DNA from: Vibrio sp. 16
GTDB taxonomy: Bacteria > Pseudomonadota > Gammaproteobacteria > Enterobacterales > Vibrionaceae
Length of the DNA stretch: 64,000 bases
NCBI RefSeq assembly: GCF_963681195.1
Contig: NZ_OY808997.1
Span: 1,488,001 to 1,552,000, forward strand
Direction of reading: 5' to 3'
Of the stretch, positions 22,160 to 31,887 are shown piece by piece. The notes below the pieces were generated by a model. The model saw only the letters and a program-made list of their open reading frames with translations. It searched no databases and was not told where the DNA came from. A program made the translations under genes and the position numbers. The stretch's first letter is position 1; each line of letters opens with the position of its first letter.

Positions 22160-25100
22160 TTACTCGAAATCTTCAGCGCTTGGTAGTCTATCTAGTAGTT
22201 CATAGTATTCGCCAGCTACCGCACCAATATCACCAGCTAAGTATGCTTGGATTAGATTCAGATCTGTCGTCCAAAGCTCCTTATCTTGTGTGGATGCTGC
22301 ATCATATCCTGCGTATACGTTATCAACTGCAAACATCATTGCATCAGTATAGCCGAAGTAGATTAACTCCATTGCATCGGTGTAGCCCGAGTAAGCGACG
22401 TTAACATCATGAGCCTTACCACCAGCAAATGCAATTGTGCCAGCGTTTGAATCATAGATGAGGTCTCCAGACGCTATATTTGCGTTAACAAAGTTGTTAA
22501 ATGATTGCGAGAAGTTCAACGTACCAGCGGCAATGTCTGCATCAATAGTCGCTTTCATCGCGTTTACCATCGGCGCGTCAAAGAGTAAAACTGCATCGTG
22601 GTAAGCTTTAACAATACTAGTTCTAAAGCCACCCCATGCGGTATCAATACTATTTGCAACTGCAGTTAGATCCGCTGAATCATAGCTATCTAGGAACACT
22701 TTCAGATCATAACCGTCGGATGTCACAAGTTGATTCGCATAAGCGTAAGCCAACTTGTTCGATTTAGTCGCTACAAACGTTTTGCCATCAATCGCAAACT
22801 CAACTTTGTCACCCGCAATAATGCCATAACGGTCCTGTTGTTTCGTAAATGTGTCAAATTGTGCTTTACCACGCGACTTCACGGTGTAGTCGTCTGACTG
22901 CATTTGGCGCACACCCATATTTAGGATTAGATCACCAATACGCTGACGGCTACGATTCGAGATATCTAAGAAACGCTCAATACCTCTTGGCATTGGAGAA
23001 AGAGACTCCATCTGTTCAGTAATGTGTAGATTCACTTGAACACCATTTAGGTTTGAGTAAGCATTCCCCTCTTTATCAATTAGCTTAACTGGGTTATTCA
23101 AACCTGTCTTCGCAATGATATTCGCCATGATGTTTTCGTACTCAGCCTGAACACCAGGAATATCCATAAGTGATGCAAAGCTTACTTCATCTGTATAGCG
23201 GGTTGAGAAGCGTCTTGAAAGGAAGTAACTTGCAAGGGCTTTATCAGGCCAGCTACCTAAAACAGACACAGCATTTGACCAAGGGTAGTCAGGATCGAAG
23301 CTGCCGATAGAGTTTAGGAATCGACCATTCTTAGTTTCAGCTACCGCAACATAGCCACTTTCTGCATCCTCAATAAACTCCGCAGCAACAGAGTCAAAAC
23401 AGTTCGCATCAATTAAATCGTAGCTTGCAGGAATGTTGAACGAACTATTGTTTAATAGTTGACCAAACGAAATTACTTTCTGATCACCGCTACTATTTTG
23501 AATAACACATTGGTGTTCCGGAGTTGCAAGCACATCTAGGAAGTATGCCGCTGCTTTTTGTGCACCAAAAGCGTAATCACAGAACCAACGGTTAGTTTCA
23601 TCACCTGGTGTTTTACAATATTGCTCATTCGCCGCAAGACTTAACAGGAAGTCTCCAGGCTTGTCGGTAGAACTTGTTAAACCTAAATTGGTGTAGATGC
23701 TATCAATACGTTCTAGATCTTCCATCTTATCGCGGATAGATGTCATCTCGCGGAATCGACGGACAATGTAGCTAGGGTAATCCGAAGCGAACAAACCGTT
23801 CGTACTGTATTCCGCTAAGTTTCTGCGATCATAGCTATCGAGATAGTTCTGCCATTCGTAAGATACAATTTCATCTAAGGTTGTTCCCTCATCGAAACGG
23901 TTACAGTCACTATTTAATGAGACATTACCATCCGTACAGAAGCCGTAGGACTTACGCTCAATATCATGAACATTGTCTAGGTAGTATAGAACTCCGTATC
24001 GAGTCTTAGCATAATCTTCCACGTCATCACTAAGTGCAGCTGTATCAAAACGACTGAAATCACAGTTATATAGTGACTTGCCAGCTTGATCACCGTCAAG
24101 AGCAACAACTTCAGAACAAACCATAAGTGAATCGTTTGTACTGTTATTGCCAAATCGTTGAGAAAAGCTATTTTCATAGACTTGTAGATCTGCTAGGTAC
24201 TGCTCATACGCTGCTACTTCATCCGCAGGAGCGTCTTCTCCAGGGTCAGCTACCACTGCTGGTGCGGATGTTGGCGAATCTTGAATGGTCTCAACTTTAC
24301 GGCCGTAGCCAAACTTGAACGCTGCAATATCGTACAGACCCCAAGTTGGTGTCTCATCCAGCATACTCGGCGCGTAATCCATCGTAGAACTGTACGCCGG
24401 AATATTTTTCAAACCCAGAGCATGTGCTTGCTCTAGCGTGTAGTAGTTTGCTTTGTCATTTGAGCCTTTGAAGTTGTGGCGAAGACCAACGTTATGACCA
24501 ATTTCATGGACAAGGGTATTGCTGTAAGTTGCAACTGTGATAGCGTCTGCCGCTATTTGTTGCAGATCCTTAGGTAGGTACTTCCAACGCTTAAGCTCGC
24601 GTGAAACTTCCACACCGTCTTCGTCTTTGTTAATCTTGAAATAACGGTCATCATCAAGTTCAAGGTTGTCAAGCATTGCCTTGTTTGTTGAAGAGACCCA
24701 TGACGCTTCAATCGGATAAGCATTGTTTTCAGCCCAAAAAGATAGGCGGTTTTCCTCAGCTTTTACAACATCTTCAAAGTCCATGTCATCACTGAAGTTA
24801 GTAGTCAGGATTGTAGGCGTTTGGATTGGCGCTTTGTCACCCAGAACATCTTGCTTAGTTAGATTAGGAGCAAACGACGAGCTATTAATTGATTCTAACT
24901 TAGAAACAGCCGCCATCGTCGATAACTGTTCTACACGTGTAGACACTTCAGACTTAGTACCAGAGGGTTTTGTCGATAGTGGATCTAATCCATCCAAATC
25001 AAGCTGGTTACGGTTGTAAAAACGAGCGAGATTGTCCCAGTAGTACGGAACACCTGTACGCGCTACGCCTGCGTATTGGTTTACATGAGCTTTGATGATT

Positions 25101-26287
25101 TCGCCCGTCATTGGGTTACCCACAGAAGGGCCGTAACCAAGTAGTCCATTTGCCAAAGGCTCGTCAACTAGATTGATTATGTTGTAACGTAAGTCACCAG
25201 GGTGAACTCCCGCCCCTTCAGATTTATTGACAATCTCAATAGGTGGCTTGCCAGAATCATTACCAAACAATTGTAACGCTTGATTCATCTTATTCACGGT
25301 CTCAATAGTCGCGTCTAAGAAAATTTTGTTCTTTGGTTCAAAGAAGTTATCTGTTAGATAGTACTTTATGCTTTCGTTCGGATTGAAACGGTTTAAATAC
25401 ACTACATCACGATCATATTTGTTCGTGATCGGATTTAATTTCTTTGTTGATGTTGTGAAGAAGCCAATATCGTTTTCATCACCTACTGGATACATCACAG
25501 GTTGGTAGTCTTCCGACGCGACAACACTCTCATGAACAAGTGAGTAGTAGAAGCGCGACTTAAATGCACCATCAACCAGTGCTTCTTCCAATCCAGCTTT
25601 AGTCGCAAAATTGATGTAGTCAGAAATGTTATCTAGATCAACTCGGAAAGTGCGTTCCAATTCAAAGTTAAGTACACCATTTTTTGGATCAAACTCCCAA
25701 GAGACAAGCGTTGGTGTACCTTGCTCGGTAATTCCATCCGTCAGCCCATAGAGGTCTTCGTAGTTGAACTCAGATACGATGAGATCTTCAGGAGTAGGAG
25801 TAAAATGGGTCTTCTTACGAAAATCTAGGCTAGCATCGTTGTTGATTTCTTCTTTGTTTGTACAGTCATCGTAAGCGTCTTCACTACAACGATATGCAGC
25901 GAAATCACCCGGAATCTCAAGTACTTGAGCAAAGTTAACTAAGTCATCACTACCAACTAGATTATCTTGTTCAACACAGTAATTATTTTCATCTTTGGGT
26001 AATGAAGAGCCAGGGTAATTCTTGTCGAACGCGCGTACTTCCAAACCTGTTTCAGTGAAACATAGCTCCACATAGCGTCCCATACCTTGTAAAAACGGAA
26101 ACTGGTTGAGTGCAAATCGCGGTGCAGCACCAGTAGTTGGTACATAGAACCAACGCCCATCTTTAAGGTCTTTAACCTGAATTTCTTTAGAGTCACGCTC
26201 AACGTAATCGTACGACTGATCGTCCGCGCCACAGCCCGCTAGTATTGCGGTTACGGCAGACGCCAGTGCTAATCTTTTTAATGCCAT
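22160..26287 (-). CDS. Giant lipoprotein zinc metalloprotease (metzincin type)
   Basis: 1375 aa. It has a lipoprotein signal peptide with a lipobox (AILAGC, Cys at residue 19) followed by GADDQ, so no Asp at +2 and probably outer-membrane sorting. The zinc site HEIGHNVGLRH covers residues 594-604 (H594, E595, H598, H604) and the Met-turn STMDY has M636, the full metzincin signature. The layout resembles PF16313/DUF4953-type zinc-dependent metalloproteases of Bacteroidota and Shewanella. A Pro/Ala/Glu-rich segment (APAVVADPGEDAPADE) follows near 680. The last 700 residues are helical and unassigned. AAGGA lies 7 nt before ATG 26287, 22 nt after the barrel-like gene, so the two are coupled. Substrate unknown. 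Confidence 0.85.
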   Translation of the reverse strand: MALKRLALASAVTAILAGCGADDQSYDYVERDSKEIQVKDLKDGRWFYVPTTGAAPRFALNQFPFLQGMGRYVELCFTETGLEVRAFDKNYPGSSLPKDENNYCVEQDNLVGSDDLVNFAQVLEIPGDFAAYRCSEDAYDDCTNKEEINNDASLDFRKKTHFTPTPEDLIVSEFNYEDLYGLTDGITEQGTPTLVSWEFDPKNGVLNFELERTFRVDLDNISDYINFATKAGLEEALVDGAFKSRFYYSLVHESVVASEDYQPVMYPVGDENDIGFFTTSTKKLNPITNKYDRDVVYLNRFNPNESIKYYLTDNFFEPKNKIFLDATIETVNKMNQALQLFGNDSGKPPIEIVNKSEGAGVHPGDLRYNIINLVDEPLANGLLGYGPSVGNPMTGEIIKAHVNQYAGVARTGVPYYWDNLARFYNRNQLDLDGLDPLSTKPSGTKSEVSTRVEQLSTMAAVSKLESINSSSFAPNLTKQDVLGDKAPIQTPTILTTNFSDDMDFEDVVKAEENRLSFWAENNAYPIEASWVSSTNKAMLDNLELDDDRYFKINKDEDGVEVSRELKRWKYLPKDLQQIAADAITVATYSNTLVHEIGHNVGLRHNFKGSNDKANYYTLEQAHALGLKNIPAYSSTMDYAPSMLDETPTWGLYDIAAFKFGYGRKVETIQDSPTSAPAVVADPGEDAPADEVAAYEQYLADLQVYENSFSQRFGNNSTNDSLMVCSEVVALDGDQAGKSLYNCDFSRFDTAALSDDVEDYAKTRYGVLYYLDNVHDIERKSYGFCTDGNVSLNSDCNRFDEGTTLDEIVSYEWQNYLDSYDRRNLAEYSTNGLFASDYPSYIVRRFREMTSIRDKMEDLERIDSIYTNLGLTSSTDKPGDFLLSLAANEQYCKTPGDETNRWFCDYAFGAQKAAAYFLDVLATPEHQCVIQNSSGDQKVISFGQLLNNSSFNIPASYDLIDANCFDSVAAEFIEDAESGYVAVAETKNGRFLNSIGSFDPDYPWSNAVSVLGSWPDKALASYFLSRRFSTRYTDEVSFASLMDIPGVQAEYENIMANIIAKTGLNNPVKLIDKEGNAYSNLNGVQVNLHITEQMESLSPMPRGIERFLDISNRSRQRIGDLILNMGVRQMQSDDYTVKSRGKAQFDTFTKQQDRYGIIAGDKVEFAIDGKTFVATKSNKLAYAYANQLVTSDGYDLKVFLDSYDSADLTAVANSIDTAWGGFRTSIVKAYHDAVLLFDAPMVNAMKATIDADIAAGTLNFSQSFNNFVNANIASGDLIYDSNAGTIAFAGGKAHDVNVAYSGYTDAMELIYFGYTDAMMFAVDNVYAGYDAASTQDKELWTTDLNLIQAYLAGDIGAVAGEYYELLDRLPSAEDFE

Positions 26288-26309
26288 AATATGTCCTTAT
26301 TTTTTATTT

Positions 26310-27143
26310 CTAGAAGGAGAAAGTAACGGTTGCTCGATAAGACGCGTTGTCTTGATCGAATAAGTCGATGTTGCCTAACGTGCCTCGTTCCGCATCTTGG
26401 TAAACACCCGATGTCGATGCCGATAAAGAAGCTGACCAATTATCTGTAAAGCGGTAACTTCCAAATAATGAGCCGCCATAGGTCCAACTCGTTCTCCTTG
26501 TTCCTTGATAGCTGATGGTATTTCCACCTAAGGCTGAAATACCGAGCGTCAATGATTCCCAAGATTTACTTACACTCGATGAAACAGAGTAAGTCCACTC
26601 GGTTAATGAGCGACCGCCTGCCGTTTTATATTTGTGGAAGTTTTTTCTAAGCCTTGGAGTAACAGAGACATTGACTCCCCAAGGTCTCATAGAAACAGGT
26701 ATTGCGAGACGGAAAGCCGTTTGCAATTCGTCTTTACGCGAAGCTTCAGAGGTAGGGATAGTAAATTGCCCATTCGCTCCTATTTTCCCTGTTTCTCCAA
26801 ATTCATATAAACTCGAATAACTTGCACCGATAACTGAATCTGTCGCAAAATCTCCAGTTTCATTTTCGTATGCTCGATATCCACCAGAGGACATAAAAGC
26901 GCTAATGTTATCTGAGAATGTATAATTTAAACTTCCGCTCCAAGAAAGACTTCTCACAGAGCGGTAATCATCTGGATGATATATATTTGTGTCATAAGAA
27001 AGGGACAAACTTCCTCCGAAATCTGACCAAACAGATTTCTCCTCTTGCTGTTCACTATTTTCTTCAGCAAAACAAGCTGATGATAATAATACTGAGACAG
27101 CGAGAGCTATTGTCCTTTGCCGACACTTGATTGTGTTCTGCAT
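26310..27143 (-). CDS. Outer-membrane beta-barrel-like protein, partner of the metalloprotease
   Basis: 277 aa. A Sec signal peptide (RTIALAVSVLLSSACFAEEN) precedes an acidic linker and a mature part of alternating polar/aromatic strands (FGGSLSLSYDTNIYH, LSWSGSLNYTFSDNI, WTYGGSLFGSYRFTDNWSA). It ends YRATVTFSF; the terminal Phe and aromatic pattern are a typical outer-membrane barrel C-terminus. Ten to twelve strands would fit. No family was recognised. The ATG has GGAAG upstream. It is followed after 22 nt by the lipoprotein protease, which suggests they act together at the outer membrane, as export route, anchor or pore; this is inference. Confidence 0.75.
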   Translation of the reverse strand: MQNTIKCRQRTIALAVSVLLSSACFAEENSEQQEEKSVWSDFGGSLSLSYDTNIYHPDDYRSVRSLSWSGSLNYTFSDNISAFMSSGGYRAYENETGDFATDSVIGASYSSLYEFGETGKIGANGQFTIPTSEASRKDELQTAFRLAIPVSMRPWGVNVSVTPRLRKNFHKYKTAGGRSLTEWTYSVSSSVSKSWESLTLGISALGGNTISYQGTRRTSWTYGGSLFGSYRFTDNWSASLSASTSGVYQDAERGTLGNIDLFDQDNASYRATVTFSF

Positions 27144-27186
27144 ATGTTAACTTCCATGAATATTAACTCTCATTAAAAATCCGACG

Positions 27187-27247
27187 CTCAAAATACATCA
27201 CTTTATTTTGAGTGAAGGAATCCATCAGAGCTCTTTTTAGCTCTGAT
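27187..27247. repeat. Two tandem hairpins between the Yej-like operon and the barrel gene
   Basis: CTCAAAATA/TATTTTGAG (27187-27212, 8-nt loop) and ATCAGAGCT/AGCTCTGAT (27224-27247, loop CTTTTT) are perfect 9-bp inverted repeats. Neither is directly followed by a good T-run on the minus strand, although ATTTTT follows the first after 6 nt. They may weakly end the importer transcript or form the barrel mRNA leader. Confidence 0.5.
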
Positions 27248-27288
27248 ATTTATTAACAAGCAAAAATATGAAACGTTATATTATTATA

Positions 27289-28098
27289 TTAGCCACGCTT
27301 ACGTTGGCTTGGGTGCGTAATTGGAATCGCTGACAATAATGTCTTGGTATAATCATTTTCTGGTGAGTTATATATTTCTTGTGCACGGCCATATTCAACG
27401 ACTTTACCAAAATACATAACCGCGACTTCATCTGAAACTTGCCTAACAACCGAAAGGTCATGAGAAATAAAGATCATCGCTAGGTTCATTTCTTTTTGAA
27501 GAGACAATAATAAATTGATTATTTGCGCCTGAACCGACACATCAAGTGCAGATACAGACTCATCACAGATCAATAATTTAGGCTTGAGTGCTATCGCTCT
27601 TGCGATACCAATACGTTGCCTTTGTCCACCAGAAAACTCGTGAGGGTAACGATTTACGGCTTCTCTCGGTAGCCCCACTTTATCCAATAGTTCCAATACC
27701 CATTGTTTTCTTTCTACCACCGTCCCCATGTTGTGGATAACGTACGGCTCTTCCAAAATCATGCCAATCGTATGCCTCTGGTTAAGAGACTCCATTGGGT
27801 CTTGAAAGACGATTTGCATTTCTTTACGTAGTGTACGCATATCTTTTGCAGATAAACGCGTAATATCCCTCCCTTCGAAATAAATTTTTCCCTCGGTTGG
27901 CTCAAACAGCTTTAAAATGGTGCGCCCTAAGGTACTTTTTCCGCAGCCTGACTCACCAACCAACCCCAGTGTTTTTCCTCGGTCAATTGAGAAAGAAACA
28001 CCATCGACGGCCTTGATCGTATACCCCTTTGAAAAAAGTCGCTTTCCTGAGATAAAGTGCTGCTTTAAGTTCTCGATTCTTAATACTTCTTGCATCAC
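27289..28098 (-). CDS. Peptide ABC transporter ATPase (OppF/YejF C-half-like)
   Basis: 269 aa, cytoplasmic. Walker A is [17 protein letters not shown] (near residue 45), the signature is [17 protein letters not shown], and Walker B is [14 protein letters not shown]. The H-loop is FISHDLSVV. The C-terminus has the oligopeptide-type extension ([17 protein letters not shown]). It equals the second half of E. coli YejF, which is one fused 529-residue protein. It follows the OppD-like ATPase by 5 nt and is the last gene of the importer operon. Confidence 0.92.
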   Translation of the reverse strand: MMQEVLRIENLKQHFISGKRLFSKGYTIKAVDGVSFSIDRGKTLGLVGESGCGKSTLGRTILKLFEPTEGKIYFEGRDITRLSAKDMRTLRKEMQIVFQDPMESLNQRHTIGMILEEPYVIHNMGTVVERKQWVLELLDKVGLPREAVNRYPHEFSGGQRQRIGIARAIALKPKLLICDESVSALDVSVQAQIINLLLSLQKEMNLAMIFISHDLSVVRQVSDEVAVMYFGKVVEYGRAQEIYNSPENDYTKTLLSAIPITHPSQRKRG

Positions 28099-28103
28099 TC
28101 CCC

Positions 28104-28964
28104 CTAGTTACTCTGGAAAATACTTGGATCAATTGGCTGTATATCGATCATTTGTTTTGGTTGATGATCTAAACTCGGCATCAACCCCAACAATCTTTTG
28201 GTATATGGATGTTGCGGCCTATCAAAAAGGTCAAACACATCCGCTTTTTCGACAATGCGGCCACCATACATCACGGCCACATCGTCACAAATCTCTGCAA
28301 CAACCCCTAAGTCATGGGTAATAAAAACCATCGCCATGCCCGTTTCTTGCTGAAGCTCTTGCATCAACTCTAGAATTGATGCCTGAACCGTAACGTCAAG
28401 CGCTGTTGTCGGCTCATCACAAATCAGAACATCAGGTTTACACGCAAGTGCCATTGCAATCATAACGCGCTGACGCATACCGCCTGACAGGTTATGTGGA
28501 TACTCATCGACCCGCTTTTCGGGCATTGGGATTTTAACTTTCTCCAACATTTCAATCGCATAAGCATAGCGCTGTGCTTTTTCCAGCTCCGGTCTATGCA
28601 GTTCCAAGACTTCCATGATCTGTTTGCCTATGGTATGCACAGGATTCAGCGCCGTCATTGGATCTTGAAATATGATGGAAATGGCGTCACCACGCATTTC
28701 GTACATACGTTTTGTTGGAAGCTGTAAAAGGTCGGTGCCTTTATAGAGAATTCGTCCGCCAACTACTTGACCATAAGGTTTTGGCAACAACCCCATGATC
28801 GACATAGAAGTCACACTTTTCCCACAACCAGACTCTCCCACTAGCCCCAGCGTACGACCTTTCTGAACATCGAAACTAACACCGTGCAGAACTTTTACCT
28901 TCCCGTCATCGGTCTGGAATTCAACTTCTAAGTCTTCTACTGTTAACACCGTTTCGCGATTCAT
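28104..28964 (-). CDS. Peptide ABC transporter ATPase (OppD/YejF N-half-like)
   Basis: 286 aa, cytoplasmic. Walker A is [19 protein letters not shown] (near 40), the signature is [16 protein letters not shown], and Walker B is [15 protein letters not shown]. The oligopeptide-type C-terminal extension ([19 protein letters not shown]) is present. Together with the downstream ATPase it forms the heterodimer that powers the two permeases. It starts 13 nt after the binding-protein gene. Confidence 0.92.
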   Translation of the reverse strand: MNRETVLTVEDLEVEFQTDDGKVKVLHGVSFDVQKGRTLGLVGESGCGKSVTSMSIMGLLPKPYGQVVGGRILYKGTDLLQLPTKRMYEMRGDAISIIFQDPMTALNPVHTIGKQIMEVLELHRPELEKAQRYAYAIEMLEKVKIPMPEKRVDEYPHNLSGGMRQRVMIAMALACKPDVLICDEPTTALDVTVQASILELMQELQQETGMAMVFITHDLGVVAEICDDVAVMYGGRIVEKADVFDLFDRPQHPYTKRLLGLMPSLDHQPKQMIDIQPIDPSIFQSN

Positions 28965-28977
28965 TTACTACCCTTAC

Positions 28978-30816
28978 CTACAGCTTAAACTTGTCGTCAA
29001 CAACGCTGACAGCAGGGAAAGTGGTCCCCTTTTTCATTGCTTGTTCTGTTTCTTTTTTCGCGCTTTTGTCGATCCAGAAGTTTGCGATGTCCATTGGGTG
29101 GAAAATGCTTTCTGTTTTCTTGGTCATTGGGCTTTCTGGATACTTGATCCAGCGCCAGTGTATTGAGCGAGAGTAAGGCACCATGTAACCAGGGACGATA
29201 ATGTTCGCTTCCGTTACGTAGTCTTGGATTTGATGCGACAGGGCGTAACGTTTTTGCTGGTCAAACTCAGCGTCATACGCTTCGATGAGTTTATCGAGCT
29301 CTGGGCTGCTGTAGTTGGTGTGCGCGTTGGTCTGTGGTTTGTTGGCGTTGTCAGAGTGCAAATACTCCCAGTAAGCCGGAATTTCACCCGATCCCATGTT
29401 AAGGAAAGCCAACTCATGTTTTTTCTCTAGGATGTATTTGAACGCTGAGGAACCATCAACTAGATTCAAAGTAAACTCTAGACCCGCTAACTTAGCTTGT
29501 TCCTTTAGGTACGCAATACGAGGTGTCCAAGTGTTGTAGCCATAGGTAATCGCGAAAGATAGACGCTCACCTTTGTCATTTACGCGAATGCCGTCTGGCC
29601 CGATTTTGTTAAAGCCAGCTTGCGCAAAAAACTCGGCAGCTTTACTTGGGTTGAACTCAGGCGCTTTATTGTCAGCTTTGTCGTACTCACCATGACCGAA
29701 ACCAAGACCGTGTGGCTTACGTGAATAATCACCTCTCATGATGTTGGCGATCATGCCATCGTAGTCAGTGGCAAACATAATCCCTTTGCGAAGATTGATG
29801 TCATCCAATAAAGGCTTAGCGGTGTTCATCCACAAACCACCGGCACCTTGGGGCATTTGGTTGAATCCCCAAAATTTCTGGATATAGCCATCTTTAGAGG
29901 CTTGCGAATCAGACTTACCGTGCCAATACTCTGGCAAAATCATGTCGAAGTAATCAAGCTTACCTTTTTCGAAGTGCTTTAAAGCGATGTCGAAATCTCG
30001 AATCACGCTGATTCTAATTTTGTCGACGTTGTAACGGTTTTGGTAGTAGCGGTTTGAATAGCCCCACCAGTCGTCGCCAACGTGTTTAAACGTGACACTT
30101 TTACCTTTTTTGACCTTGTCTAGGTAGTAAGGTCCTGCTGTTGGCTCGCTCTTAAAGTTGTACTGACGAACGAAGTTGTCGACCATACCATCGCCGTTTT
30201 CGTCTTTGCCCCCTTTGAAGAAATGTTCAGGGCGAGGCTGAAAACCATTACTTGGCATATTGATTAACACCATCAGTGCGTCTTGGCTCTGCTCGACGTC
30301 TGTTTCAACCGCGATGGTGTAATCGTTAATCTTAGTCACATCGGTGATTGAATTACTGAAGAAGTCGTTGTACCAAGGATCGACAATGTCTTTGGAACGG
30401 TAGTACTGGAGCATGAACACATAGTCATCTGCGGTAATCTTTTCACCATCTGACCATTTCGCGTTTTCGTCTAGCTGGAAGTAAACCGTTTTGTTGTCTT
30501 CCGAAAATGCCCAAGACTTGGCGAGTTGCGGAATCCACTTACCCGTATTTGGGTGGCGCTGCGCAAGCTTTGGAGCGCCGTCCATAAAGTAGTGACGAAG
30601 ACCTGAGTTTGCATCTGGCCCTACGCTTCGCAACGTCTGCGGGAAACTAATCATAAAGGTGCGTAACGTCCCACCGCGTTGAGCTTCAGAAGAAGCGAAT
30701 AACGGCTCTGAATCGTTAGTAATCCAATTTAAATCAGCAGGTAAAGATTGCGCTTGAGCCGAAAAAGCGACTCCAACTAGTGCCGCAATCGCGGTCAATT
30801 TAGCGAAATTTTTCAT
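28978..30816 (-). CDS. yejA: Peptide-binding protein of the Yej-like importer
   Basis: 612 aa family 5 extracellular solute-binding protein. The signal peptide is MKNFAKLTAIAALVGVAFSAQA. YejA-like features follow: GGTLRTFMISFPQTLRSVGPDANS, then NSDGE-type WSDGEKITADDYVFMLQYY. The internal segment LRKGIMFATDYDGMIANIMRGDYSR and the tail MDIANFWIDK also fit. E. coli YejA is 604 aa and its importer takes up microcin C and peptides. The gene is third in the operon, whereas in E. coli yejA comes first. The true ligand in this organism is unknown. Confidence 0.9.
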   Translation of the reverse strand: MKNFAKLTAIAALVGVAFSAQAQSLPADLNWITNDSEPLFASSEAQRGGTLRTFMISFPQTLRSVGPDANSGLRHYFMDGAPKLAQRHPNTGKWIPQLAKSWAFSEDNKTVYFQLDENAKWSDGEKITADDYVFMLQYYRSKDIVDPWYNDFFSNSITDVTKINDYTIAVETDVEQSQDALMVLINMPSNGFQPRPEHFFKGGKDENGDGMVDNFVRQYNFKSEPTAGPYYLDKVKKGKSVTFKHVGDDWWGYSNRYYQNRYNVDKIRISVIRDFDIALKHFEKGKLDYFDMILPEYWHGKSDSQASKDGYIQKFWGFNQMPQGAGGLWMNTAKPLLDDINLRKGIMFATDYDGMIANIMRGDYSRKPHGLGFGHGEYDKADNKAPEFNPSKAAEFFAQAGFNKIGPDGIRVNDKGERLSFAITYGYNTWTPRIAYLKEQAKLAGLEFTLNLVDGSSAFKYILEKKHELAFLNMGSGEIPAYWEYLHSDNANKPQTNAHTNYSSPELDKLIEAYDAEFDQQKRYALSHQIQDYVTEANIIVPGYMVPYSRSIHWRWIKYPESPMTKKTESIFHPMDIANFWIDKSAKKETEQAMKKGTTFPAVSVVDDKFKL

Positions 30817-30843
30817 TATTATTACTTCCTTGTAAATCTGCGG

Positions 30844-31887
30844 CTATTCATAGCGAGTGAATTTTTTAGGGTCGAATGCGCTTCGAATTGCTTCGCCTAT
30901 GAAGGTCACCATCACTAAAACAGCGACAATTGAAGTCACAACCGATACAACAATCCATGGAGCGTCGAGGTTTGACTTACCTTGTTGGAGAAGCTCCCCC
31001 CAACTCGGGGTCGGCGGCATCAGCCCAAGACCTAAATAGTCAAGTGCGGTTAGTGCTGTGATATTTGCAGCGATAGTAAATGGCGCCAACGTTACAATCA
31101 TCACCATTGTGTTGGGTAAAATATGATGAAGCAGAATACGGCTGGTCGATGCGCCCAAAGCTCGCGCCGCCATCACGTACTCTCGGGCTGACTCTTTATA
31201 AGTCATGGTTCGCATGTACCAAGTAATGCCCATCCAGCCAAACAAAACGTTTATCGCGACAAAGAGCGCAAAGGTTGGCTGAGTGATCGACACTAAAATC
31301 ATGATCACATATAGAAACGGAACCATTGACCAGACTTCGATGAGTCGCTGTACGAATAAATCAAACTTTCCGCCAAAAAAACCCATAGAACAGCCAACGA
31401 TGGTTCCTATCGCATAAGAAACCGCCATGGTCATTAGTGCAAAACCCATCGCAATGCGGAAACCGTAGACAAGACGCGCGAGGATGTCACGACCGATCAC
31501 ATCGGTACCCAAGTAGTGCTGAGTTTCGAAACTCGGAGCAAGTGGAGGGAAATCACCACTAAAGTCTTGCTCGTACGGGTTCCACGGCACGATTGGCATC
31601 ACAACGAAATTGCCGCTGTCTTCGTTATCAAATAATGCTTTTAACTGTCGGTAATCGGTTTCACTTGAATAATCCAACCCAAACTCTGTACCGGGCTTTA
31701 CATCACTAAAGACCGGGAATGACCACTCGTCATTGTACTTAACGACCAATGCTTTACTGTTCACTAATACTTCAGCAAATAGTGAGAGCAATAAAAAAGT
31801 ACTGAGAATAATGAGTGACCAGTAGCCGCGTTTGATCTCTTTAAAGTGCTTGATTTTCTTTTGAGTAAGAGGTGTTAATTTGATCAT
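30844..31887 (-). CDS. yejE: Peptide ABC permease (YejE-like)
   Basis: 347 aa inner-membrane permease of the DppC/OppC class. An N-terminal cytoplasmic helix (MIKLTPLTQKKIKHFKEIKRGYWS) and first membrane segment are followed by a periplasmic loop. Its motif NPYEQDFSGDFPPLAPSFETQHYLGTD-type G-TD-GRD is typical of YejE. The permease domain has the EAA-like AARALGASTSRILLHHILPN motif. The start is ATG 31887, which overlaps the YejB stop as ATGA; a frame opening at 31926 would overlap by 43 nt. E. coli YejE is 341 aa. Confidence 0.92.
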   Translation of the reverse strand: MIKLTPLTQKKIKHFKEIKRGYWSLIILSTFLLLSLFAEVLVNSKALVVKYNDEWSFPVFSDVKPGTEFGLDYSSETDYRQLKALFDNEDSGNFVVMPIVPWNPYEQDFSGDFPPLAPSFETQHYLGTDVIGRDILARLVYGFRIAMGFALMTMAVSYAIGTIVGCSMGFFGGKFDLFVQRLIEVWSMVPFLYVIMILVSITQPTFALFVAINVLFGWMGITWYMRTMTYKESAREYVMAARALGASTSRILLHHILPNTMVMIVTLAPFTIAANITALTALDYLGLGLMPPTPSWGELLQQGKSNLDAPWIVVSVVTSIVAVLVMVTFIGEAIRSAFDPKKFTRYE

